Shown piece after piece: positions 1 to 6,024 of a DNA stretch of 7,176 bases. The notes below the pieces were generated by a model. It worked only from the letters and a program-made list of their open reading frames with translations. It was not told the DNA's origin and did not search any database. This stretch comes from Alphaproteobacteria bacterium (GTDB taxonomy: Bacteria > Pseudomonadota > Alphaproteobacteria > UBA6615): contig JAURLR010000045.1 in assembly GCA_030831135.1 (NCBI GenBank), forward strand, positions 1-7,176, in the 5' to 3' direction. A program made the position numbers and the translations under genes. How positions within the stretch are numbered: the first letter of the stretch is position 1; the number at the start of each line of letters is the position of its first letter.

Positions 1-374
1 GGCTGGTCCGCGCCGCCACATTGTCCGTCCGCACCCGTGAATTCGTGCGCGCAGCAGAAGCGATGGGGGCCGGTTCCACGACCATCATGCTGCGGCACAT
101 CCTGCCCAATGTGATCTCGCCCATCGTGGTTGCGACGACCCTTTCCATCGGTTCGGTGATCCTGCTGGAATCCGTGCTCAGCTTCCTGGGACTGGGTATC
201 CAGCCACCCATCCCGAGCTGGGGCAACATGCTGACCAACGCCCAGGAGCTCGCCACCCGCGCGCCCGCGCTGGCGGTCTGGCCCGGCGCCATCATCTTCG
301 TCACCGTGCTCGCCTTCAATTTTCTGGGCGACGGCCTGCAGGACGCGCTCGATCCGCGCGCCATGCGGCGCTAG
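1..374 (+). CDS. ABC transporter permease, DppC/OppC type, C-terminal part (5' end outside window)
   Basis: This is the inner-membrane permease subunit of a peptide/nickel-type ABC importer, which forms the substrate channel with a partner permease and is driven by cytoplasmic ATPases. The frame is open from base 3 to the TAG at 372-374, giving about 123 visible residues of a family usually near 300. The visible part starts just before the cytoplasmic EAA loop, seen as REFVRAAEAMGAG, which contacts the ATPase. HILPNVISPIVV and the hydrophobic stretch around VILLESVLSFLGLG follow, and the C-terminus has the family signature FNFLGDGLQDALDPR. A TTG at 21 could be mistaken for a start, but family-like sequence (LVRAAT) continues upstream in frame, so the gene enters from the left edge. 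The substrate cannot be told from this fragment. The next gene starts 14 nt downstream on the same strand. Confidence 0.93.
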   Translation, partial: LVRAATLSVRTREFVRAAEAMGAGSTTIMLRHILPNVISPIVVATTLSIGSVILLESVLSFLGLGIQPPIPSWGNMLTNAQELATRAPALAVWPGAIIFVTVLAFNFLGDGLQDALDPRAMRR

Positions 375-388
375 GGGCCGGGCGCGGC

Positions 389-1069
389 ATGCTCTGGGTG
401 ATTTTGATACTGCTTGTGCTGGGTGTGGTTTTCGGCCCCAGCCTCTGGGCGCGTACAATCCTGTCGCGGCACGCGGAGGAACGGCGCGATTTTCCCGGCA
501 CCGGCGGCGAACTCGCCCGGCATCTGCTCGACGAGGCCGGCCTGTCCGAGGTGCGCGTCGAACAGACCGATAGGGGCGACCATTACGACCCGCAGGACAA
601 GACGGTGCGCCTGTCGGAAGCCAATTACGACGGTCGCTCCCTGACAGCAGTGACCGTCGCAGCCCATGAGGTCGGTCATGCCCTGCAGGATCGCGACAGC
701 TACGCCCCGCTCCAGGCGCGCACCAACATGGTCAAATGGGTCGGCGGCATACAGAAAATCGGTTCCGCCATTCTCTTCGGGTCACTGTTCCTTGGCGCGG
801 TCACGCAGGCCCCAGGCCTGACTCTGCTGGTCGCGGGCGCGGGCATCGCCACCATGGCCAGTGCCGTTCTGGTTCACCTGATCACGCTCCCCGTGGAATT
901 CGACGCATCCTTCGGCCGCGCCCTGCCGATTCTGGACAAGGGTGGCTACCTGCCGCCCGAAGACATGCCCGCCGCGCGCAGCATCCTCAAGGCCTGCGTC
1001 CTGACCTATGTGGCCGGATCGCTGGTCAGCCTGCTCAACCTGTGGCGCTGGATCCGTTTTATCCGCTAG
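389..1069 (+). CDS. membrane-bound zinc metallopeptidase, YugP family
   Basis: The 226-residue product is a predicted integral-membrane neutral zinc protease. An N-terminal hydrophobic helix spans about residues 2-20. A soluble section containing DHYDP and the conserved NYDGRSL precedes HEVGH at 93-97, the zinc-binding HExxH motif, with H93 and H97 as ligands and E94 as the catalytic base. Two hydrophobic stretches follow at about 123-140 and 143-167. LPVEFDAS comes next, whose E170 is the likely third zinc ligand, and a last hydrophobic segment lies at about 203-218. Order and spacing match the YugP family, and the length is normal. Its physiological substrate is not established. It starts 14 nt after the permease stop, so the two may share a transcript, but the ribosome-binding site is only a weak G-rich stretch. 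The stop lies 6 nt from the stop of the convergent leftward operon. Confidence 0.93.
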   Translation: MLWVILILLVLGVVFGPSLWARTILSRHAEERRDFPGTGGELARHLLDEAGLSEVRVEQTDRGDHYDPQDKTVRLSEANYDGRSLTAVTVAAHEVGHALQDRDSYAPLQARTNMVKWVGGIQKIGSAILFGSLFLGAVTQAPGLTLLVAGAGIATMASAVLVHLITLPVEFDASFGRALPILDKGGYLPPEDMPAARSILKACVLTYVAGSLVSLLNLWRWIRFIR

Positions 1070-1075
1070 GAAATC

Positions 1076-2032
1076 TCAACGCACCGGCAACGCGACAAAT
1101 GTCCCATTGTTCTGCCGGGTCACTTCGCGCATCAGCGTCTCAAACCGGCCATTTGATGTTGGCGACAAGAACCCGATCGCATGAACTCGTGCGAGTGGTT
1201 TGCCGGTGATCCGGTTGGCATTCGCCTGACGGAGGGTGCGGATCACTGTGTCATAGCTGGAACCGGTGTAATCATCCCCGAAGATATAGATTGAGACCTT
1301 CTGGTTCGGATTCACATAGCGTTTCAGGGCAACTTCAAGCCCCTCCACCGGACTGCTGTTCGACGCGCTCTTCCAGTTTCGGAAAAGCCGGATGACGCTG
1401 TCGCGCCGCGCCTTGGTGTCGGGAATCCAGCGACCGGCATACCCGCCCACGAGGTGCGTGCCGTTGTCGTTGAGGATCTGAAAACCTTTGATCCGGGGGT
1501 GGATGTTGATGATGTTCTCGACCTCACGGGTCACGCGCGACCAGATCGCCTGCATGCTGCCCGAGGTGTCGATAATAAAAATCACATAGTCGCTGTCGAC
1601 GGGAATGCCGCCGACTTCCTCATCCCTAGTCTCTGATGAACTGGCCGTGATGTTCGCACGTTGCGTATCCCGCAAGGAACGTTCGACCAGTTCCAGCCCC
1701 GCCAGATTTTCATCCAGGCTTTCCGCTTCCGCATTTGCCGCGCGCAATCGATTCTTCGCCTGAGCGGCTTTCGCGCTCTCCGTTGTCAGCTGCTCCTGAA
1801 TCTCCTCAAGGGCTTGTGTCTCCTGCACGAGGGCAGTTTCCAAAGCCTCGACCCGGGCTTCTGCCGCAAGCACCTGATCCAGCGTGCGCCTGGTTTCCGA
1901 TGTGAAGTCAGGCAGCACCGATTCCGCAAAGGTCGAAATCAGCACGAGCAGAACGACCGCGCCGAACCCACAGGAAATAATGTCGAGAAACGACAGGCTG
2001 AATATCTCTAACTCGCGGGATTTTCGCTTCAA
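1076..2032 (-). CDS. vWA-domain protein with ExbD/TolR-like transmembrane anchor (paralogue 2)
   Basis: The predicted product has 318 residues. Residues 1-10 are basic and polar. A single transmembrane helix spans about 11-34 and begins FSLSFLDIISCG, with D17 placed as in the FIDVM/LLDVL motif of ExbD and TolR. A predicted coiled coil rich in Ala, Glu and Gln covers about 50-124, and a vWA domain covers about 145-318. The metal-site (MIDAS) motif DTSGS is at 155-159. The second loop reads NSSPVEGL where Thr is usual, and FGDD near 252-254 supplies the third acidic position, so the site is plausible but atypical. The start chosen is TTG at 2032-2030, which overlaps the upstream TGA as TTGA and has GGAG 8 nt before it. 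An ATG at 2230 is in frame but lies deep inside the upstream gene. This is the last gene of the operon and a paralogue of its neighbour. Its role is inferred. Confidence 0.85.
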   Translation of the reverse strand: MKRKSRELEIFSLSFLDIISCGFGAVVLLVLISTFAESVLPDFTSETRRTLDQVLAAEARVEALETALVQETQALEEIQEQLTTESAKAAQAKNRLRAANAEAESLDENLAGLELVERSLRDTQRANITASSSETRDEEVGGIPVDSDYVIFIIDTSGSMQAIWSRVTREVENIINIHPRIKGFQILNDNGTHLVGGYAGRWIPDTKARRDSVIRLFRNWKSASNSSPVEGLEVALKRYVNPNQKVSIYIFGDDYTGSSYDTVIRTLRQANANRITGKPLARVHAIGFLSPTSNGRFETLMREVTRQNNGTFVALPVR

Positions 2033-3090
2033 GGCCAAGTCTCCGCGGGGCTGATAAGCAACCCGTTTGTTGCGGCAGTCCAGCGCCAGAAATGGGCCGC
2101 GGCCTCCGGGTCTCCCTCCAGTGGCAACAGGATGACGTTGGTCCGGACATGGTCCAGACCGGCATTGTTCACCGTATGGCGAAACAGTCGGGCACGGCAT
2201 TCGCCAGAAATCGAGTTTGAGCCACCCCACAAGGCGCTACAGCCCGAGAACGGATTGAGACTGCGATATCCGGAAATCCCGGCTGTGGGCAGGCCGTCGG
2301 TGATCAGGTACAGATCGGTCGGCTTGTGCGCTGCGATAGCCTGCAGGCCTGCGGCCAGATTCGTGGCACCACCGGGCACGATGTTGTTCATGTCAGATAG
2401 AATTTGCCCCAGCCCGGCCGCGTCTCCTCCCGACACACCTGCCGGGTTGCCAAGGTCCCGGGCCGTCTCACTGAACGCCACCACACGCACGATCGCGTCG
2501 CGCGGCGCTCGCGCCAGAAGCCAGCCAAGGGCCCGACGTGTGCGTTGCCATTTGGGAGCCTGAACCCGATCCGCGGGGGCCATGTTCTTGCGCCGGATAA
2601 TGTCGATCAGTTTCTCTTCGGTCATGGAAGCCGAGCTGTCGACAAGGATACCAATACGCTTGCCCTCGACCCGCAATCCGATCACGTATTTTTCTTCACC
2701 GGCCTGGCGGTTCTCGACAATATCGGTGTTGTCCTGCACCTCGATGGTCTTGATCGTGTCCTCGAGGGTCTTTTCTTCACTTCGGCGTGCAGTGATGTCC
2801 ACCTGCTTCTGCTGAAGCTCGCGCTGGACACGGGAAATCTCGCTTTCGAGCGCTTCGACCTGTCCCGTGGTGGCCGCTTTCGCCCGTAATGCGCCGACCA
2901 CTTTTGCACTCAGTTCCTCTTCAGTGCTCTGTAACCGTTCGAGATCTGACGTCAGTCGTTCGCTTTCATCCGAGACATGCTCGACATCATGTTTGACCAG
3001 CATCAACATAAGGATGATCGCACCCAGCCCACAGGACATGACGTCCAGAAAGGCGAGGTTAAACCCCTCGGTTTTGCGGCGCGGTCTCAG
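2029..3090 (-). CDS. vWA-domain protein with ExbD/TolR-like transmembrane anchor (paralogue 1), probable CTG start
   Basis: From a CTG at 3090-3088 the product has 353 residues. A basic N-terminus (RPRRK) precedes one transmembrane helix at about 10-32. The helix contains FNLAFLDVMSCG, whose D16 matches the proton-carrying aspartate of the ExbD/TolR motif FIDVM. A coiled coil runs about 40-120 and a vWA domain about 140-345. The metal site looks complete: DSSAS at 151-155, T243 in GGATNL, and D265 in LITDG. The first ATG (3039) would start inside the helix and remove the aspartate. The only earlier start-like codon after an in-frame TAA is the CTG, which overlaps the channel gene's stop as CTGA. 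No strong ribosome-binding site precedes it, so translation is probably coupled. If the ATG is the true start, the gene is 2029-3039 with 336 residues. A partnership with the ExbB-like protein upstream is inferred. Confidence 0.82.
   Translation of the reverse strand: MRPRRKTEGFNLAFLDVMSCGLGAIILMLMLVKHDVEHVSDESERLTSDLERLQSTEEELSAKVVGALRAKAATTGQVEALESEISRVQRELQQKQVDITARRSEEKTLEDTIKTIEVQDNTDIVENRQAGEEKYVIGLRVEGKRIGILVDSSASMTEEKLIDIIRRKNMAPADRVQAPKWQRTRRALGWLLARAPRDAIVRVVAFSETARDLGNPAGVSGGDAAGLGQILSDMNNIVPGGATNLAAGLQAIAAHKPTDLYLITDGLPTAGISGYRSLNPFSGCSALWGGSNSISGECRARLFRHTVNNAGLDHVRTNVILLPLEGDPEAAAHFWRWTAATNGLLISPAETWP
2041..2044 (-). promoter_or_regulatory. ribosome-binding site for the terminal vWA gene
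   Basis: GGAG on the minus strand lies 8 nt before the TTG at 2032-2030. It sits inside the 3' end of the upstream vWA gene. It supports the TTG start over the in-frame ATG at 2230 and suggests coupled re-initiation at the TTGA overlap. Confidence 0.6.
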
Positions 3091-3854
3091 CTCTTACCCA
3101 CGGTGCTGATGCGGTTCAACAGGAAGGATTCGCAGTATTCCTGGGTGTCTGTCACCATCGAATCCTGCAATCTCTGGAGTTGATGCAGCAAAAACATCAA
3201 CACCACACTGATCAACAACGCCACGAAGGTTGAGTTGAAGGCGACCCCGAGGCTCTCGGTCATGCCAGCGATGTCTCCGGCAAGGGCCTGATCGGCCTGA
3301 GACAATGCCTGACCAATACCGCGCACGGTCCCGATAAAGCCGATCGCCGGGATCGCCCAGATCAGATACCGGATCATGGAATTTTCTGCCTCCTGTTTCA
3401 CCGCCAGCGCCTCAACATTCGCGTCAATGGTCTCCGACGTGTTCTGCACATCTTCGGTAATCAGGAAGCGCCGAAGGCTTGCAGCAAGCGTACGCACAAG
3501 TGGCGTGGTCCGGATACGCTCGGGAAGCTTCTCCAGCGTGTTGAGCATGGTGACGAGGTCCCCCTCGTCTTCGGCTGCGCCTTCGAGCAAGTCGACATTG
3601 AACAGGTAACGGTCCTTCAGGATAGCATAGCATTTGTCGAGAATCATGAAGGTTCCCCACAGCATCATGATGATGCAGATCTCCTGCTCCCAATCCTTGA
3701 GGATCACCACCAGATCGCGCGGGGCGCTTTGGCCCGCCGCCCGCGCGGCCTCGATCACTTGGGTTGATTCGGGCCAGATATAGCCAACATAAATCAGATG
3801 AACGACGATGATCGACACGACCAATGCGAGGGTAGTCTTGATTGCGGATGCCAT
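3087..3854 (-). CDS. MotA/TolQ/ExbB-family proton channel protein
   Basis: This 255-residue membrane protein belongs to the family whose oligomers conduct protons and drive movement of a central ExbD/TolR/MotB-type dimer. Four hydrophobic helices are visible at about 6-27, 58-78, 160-185 and 203-226, a MotA-like count (ExbB and TolQ have three). A charged, helical cytoplasmic section of about 80 residues separates helices 2 and 3. The signature IPAIGFIGTVRGIGQAL at 168-184 matches the conserved Pro plus GxxGTVxGM region, and LGVAFNSTFVALLISVVLM at 202-220 matches the last helix. The long C-terminal peptidoglycan-motor features of ZorA are absent. The ATG at 3854 is the first codon, preceded by AGGAG at a long spacing of about 13 nt. 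The gene begins 24 nt after the small-protein gene ends, and its TGA overlaps the probable CTG start of the next gene. Its direct partners are probably the two vWA proteins, both with ExbD-like helices. Confidence 0.93.
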   Translation of the reverse strand: MASAIKTTLALVVSIIVVHLIYVGYIWPESTQVIEAARAAGQSAPRDLVVILKDWEQEICIIMMLWGTFMILDKCYAILKDRYLFNVDLLEGAAEDEGDLVTMLNTLEKLPERIRTTPLVRTLAASLRRFLITEDVQNTSETIDANVEALAVKQEAENSMIRYLIWAIPAIGFIGTVRGIGQALSQADQALAGDIAGMTESLGVAFNSTFVALLISVVLMFLLHQLQRLQDSMVTDTQEYCESFLLNRISTVGKS

Positions 3855-3878
3855 GATCGGAATCGCTCTCCTGCCGCG

Positions 3879-4034
3879 CTATATGTCTACCGGGAAGGAT
3901 ACCGGCGTGTTCAAACTGATACCTGACTGGGCATAGGCAAAACCAATCACCCCGCCCCCCATGGTCAGCGCCAGCACAAGCACAACGGCCCGGCGAATTC
4001 GCGGCCTACCGCGCAAGATTGCTTTGTGCACCAT
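3879..4034 (-). CDS. small exported or single-pass membrane protein, 51 aa
   Basis: I recognise no family. The product starts MVHKAILRGRPRIRR, a strongly basic stretch, followed by a hydrophobic core at about 16-32 and the sequence FAYA-QSG. This is the layout of a Sec signal peptide with an AxA cleavage site after A35. Cleavage would leave only 16 residues, ending TPVSFPVDI. If uncleaved, it is a single-pass membrane peptide with a short periplasmic tail. The ATG at 4034 is chosen because GGAAGG lies exactly 7 nt upstream; the earlier in-frame ATGs (4085, 4067) lie further inside the preceding gene without comparable sites. It overlaps the end of the PEGA/SUMF1 gene by 29 nt and ends 24 nt before the proton-channel gene, so it is probably translated with them. 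A small accessory or assembly subunit of the channel complex is a reasonable guess. Confidence 0.72.
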   Translation of the reverse strand: MVHKAILRGRPRIRRAVVLVLALTMGGGVIGFAYAQSGISLNTPVSFPVDI

Positions 4035-6024
4035 GCAGATACCTTCCAATTCTGAATCCGATTTCATCGCTGCCGCTCGAACCACCTTCGCGATACGCCG
4101 CCCGCAGCTGGGTGCGCGTCCCCGATTTCCAGCTGGACCCCTTTATCACATGGGAATCGCCGAACTCCGGACCGAGAGGATTGAGCTCGACCTGCCGGCG
4201 ATCTGGCGGCTGTAACGAATAGAAGTCATGCACCCACTCACTGACATTGCCTGTCAGATCGAAAAGGCCCGATATTTCGGGCGGGAAACTTCCCACCGGT
4301 GCCGTTCGGGCAAAGCCGTCATTGTATTTGGGAACGTAAAATCGTGTGAGGCCATTGGCAGATTCATCCGCGATGTTCCCGGCATTTCGCGGCACGGTCG
4401 CGGAATCACCCCAGGTAAATACAGTCTGGGCCGCGCGCCCGGCTTTCCGCGCCAGCCATTCCCATTCCGCTTCGCTCAACAGGCGGTAACCATCACTGGT
4501 CGGACTGACATCCGCCAGCTTCCCGTTGGAGATGCGATAAAACGGCGTCAATTTCTCCTGCACACTCAGCCAGTTCGTGAATTCGGCGGCCTCAATCCAT
4601 GAGACGCCTGTGACAGGGGCCGAAGAACTGCCCCCCTGGCCTCTGCGAAACTGTGCAAATTGCCCATTGGTGACTTCATGTTGTGATGCATAGAAAGCTT
4701 TCGTCAGACTGACGCGCCGTTCGAACTCATTGGCACGCTGACCTTTCTGGCTACGGGGAGCCCCCATAACGAAAGCATCAGGCTCAAAGAGATTGAGTCT
4801 GATGCCCACCGAATTCGCATAAGAGCGCGGTGATTCCGCCAGCCGCGCCGAAGTTTCGCCAATCATCTCCTCACGAATAACCAGACTGCGCTGGCCGGAT
4901 GGCGTGATCGTCTTGCGTATGGTGCGATAGCCCTTTTTGCGCAGCTCGATCTTGTGCGGGACCGTTTGCAATTGCAGCTCGATACTGCCCGTTCCCACCT
5001 TCTTTCCGTTCACGACAATATCCGCGCCCGGAGTTGTCCGTATATCAACAATGCCGAGCGCCTCCTGCAGCCGCATCGTCAGCTCAGCTTGTTCTTTCGA
5101 TTTCAGGCGTACGGTCTGGCTCTTGGAATGATAGCCCGGCAACACATACGTCACCGTGTGATCTTCATTCGCGGTCAGTTCTATCTCTCCCGATTCCGGG
5201 ACCCGCCGTCCATCGACCAGAAGCTGACCGCCCGTCGGAACCGCACGAATGCGCAAGACCGACGTGAGTGGCTTCAAAAGGTAACGGCGCTCCAGAACCG
5301 GGGCGGTGTTGGTAATCTCGACAACCTCGTCCACCGGTTGACGGTCTTGCGCTATAACTCGAGCCGCGTAAGCACCGCCAGCCATCGGCAAGGTGAGCGG
5401 GGTTACACCCAGGCTTTTGCTATCGAAAAACACCTCCGCCCCGGCCGGCTCGGAGTTGATCGAGACTTGCCCGTCCACCGGTTTGAGATCGAGACGGATT
5501 TCCTCCGTCTTGCCCCGCTGCAACTCGACGATCTGCTCCACGACCTGAAAATGCGGATGATCTACATTCAGCGTGTGGGTTCCGGCCTCACGTTCAAGTT
5601 CGATGGATGATGCAACGGCGACCGGCACACCATCGAGGCTCCAGCGCGTATCTGGCAGATCACGGGCCGTTGCAGCCACAATCCGACCCGGCAAAGCCTC
5701 CAGTCGCACTTCAACAGTACGCCCAGCCTCCTCGGGTTGAATCTCATACAAGACATCACGAAATCCCTCGGCGGCGACACGGACAACAGGCGCAGCACTC
5801 AAGCTATAAACCGTGGTGCCGACGGCGAGACCAAATCCGGATGCCAGTTCGACCTCTCCCGATTGTTCGGCTTCATCCGGGGTGATCCTGATCACTGTCC
5901 CACTGGTTAAGGCCAGCACCCCGATAACCATGAGGCCAATGACCAAAAGCCCAACGATCCCAACGAGGTAAAATCGAACCTGACGCCTGCGGGCCTGCCG
6001 CAGCCCCTCTTCAAACGCGTTCAT
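4006..6024 (-). CDS. membrane-anchored PEGA-repeat protein with a cysteine-free SUMF1/FGE-fold domain
   Basis: The product has 672 residues. A basic cytoplasmic N-terminus (MNAFEEGLRQARRRQ) precedes one transmembrane helix at about 18-40. About four PEGA-like beta repeats follow, at roughly 110-180, 185-252, 254-320 and 323-387. They carry elements such as SINSEPAGAEVFFD, GVTPLTL and TTPGADIVVNGKKVG. The C-terminal SUMF1/formylglycine-generating-enzyme fold spans about 405-662, with markers HEVTNGQFAQF, PVTGVSWIEAAEFTNWLS, YRLLSEAEWEWLAR, LFDLTGNVSEWV and the GFRIGR end. The product has no cysteine at all. The positions matching the two catalytic cysteines of FGE appear to be S634 and Q639, so FGE activity is unlikely and a binding or structural role fits better. 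ATG 6024 is chosen because the membrane anchor follows directly, GGAG lies 10 nt upstream, and it overlaps the previous gene by 14 nt. The in-frame ATG at 6237 is inside that gene. Confidence 0.9.
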   Translation of the reverse strand: MNAFEEGLRQARRRQVRFYLVGIVGLLVIGLMVIGVLALTSGTVIRITPDEAEQSGEVELASGFGLAVGTTVYSLSAAPVVRVAAEGFRDVLYEIQPEEAGRTVEVRLEALPGRIVAATARDLPDTRWSLDGVPVAVASSIELEREAGTHTLNVDHPHFQVVEQIVELQRGKTEEIRLDLKPVDGQVSINSEPAGAEVFFDSKSLGVTPLTLPMAGGAYAARVIAQDRQPVDEVVEITNTAPVLERRYLLKPLTSVLRIRAVPTGGQLLVDGRRVPESGEIELTANEDHTVTYVLPGYHSKSQTVRLKSKEQAELTMRLQEALGIVDIRTTPGADIVVNGKKVGTGSIELQLQTVPHKIELRKKGYRTIRKTITPSGQRSLVIREEMIGETSARLAESPRSYANSVGIRLNLFEPDAFVMGAPRSQKGQRANEFERRVSLTKAFYASQHEVTNGQFAQFRRGQGGSSSAPVTGVSWIEAAEFTNWLSVQEKLTPFYRISNGKLADVSPTSDGYRLLSEAEWEWLARKAGRAAQTVFTWGDSATVPRNAGNIADESANGLTRFYVPKYNDGFARTAPVGSFPPEISGLFDLTGNVSEWVHDFYSLQPPDRRQVELNPLGPEFGDSHVIKGSSWKSGTRTQLRAAYREGGSSGSDEIGFRIGRYLHGAQSNLAR
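4042..4047 (-). promoter_or_regulatory. ribosome-binding site for the 51-aa gene
   Basis: GGAAGG on the minus strand lies 7 nt before the ATG at 4034. It is inside the coding sequence of the PEGA/SUMF1 gene and is the main reason for choosing this start over the two in-frame upstream ATGs. Confidence 0.6.

Noticed and set aside
1055..1095. Bidirectional terminator between the convergent genes
   Set aside because: Only 6 nt separate the two stop codons, and I see no GC-rich stem followed by a T-run on either strand. Termination may be Rho-dependent or lie within coding sequence.
1661..2011. 116-codon open frame on the plus strand opposite the coiled coil of the last vWA gene
   Set aside because: It is fully covered by the vWA gene. 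Its Leu/Gln-rich translation is explained as the complement of coiled-coil codons.
3087..3854. Channel gene as ZorA of a Zorya anti-phage system
   Set aside because: It is short (255 aa) with no long ZorA-type tail, and no OmpA-type ZorB, ZorC or ZorD helicase is in the window. The partners are vWA proteins. Only the general channel family is shared.
4006..4820. Active formylglycine-generating enzyme (sulfatase maturation)
   Set aside because: Both catalytic cysteines are missing, the whole protein has no cysteine, and no sulfatase gene is nearby.
4954..5610. 218-codon open frame on the plus strand
   Set aside because: It lies wholly opposite the PEGA-repeat region of a well-supported gene. 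The translation is rich in Arg and His with no recognisable domain, typical of a shadow frame in GC-rich DNA.
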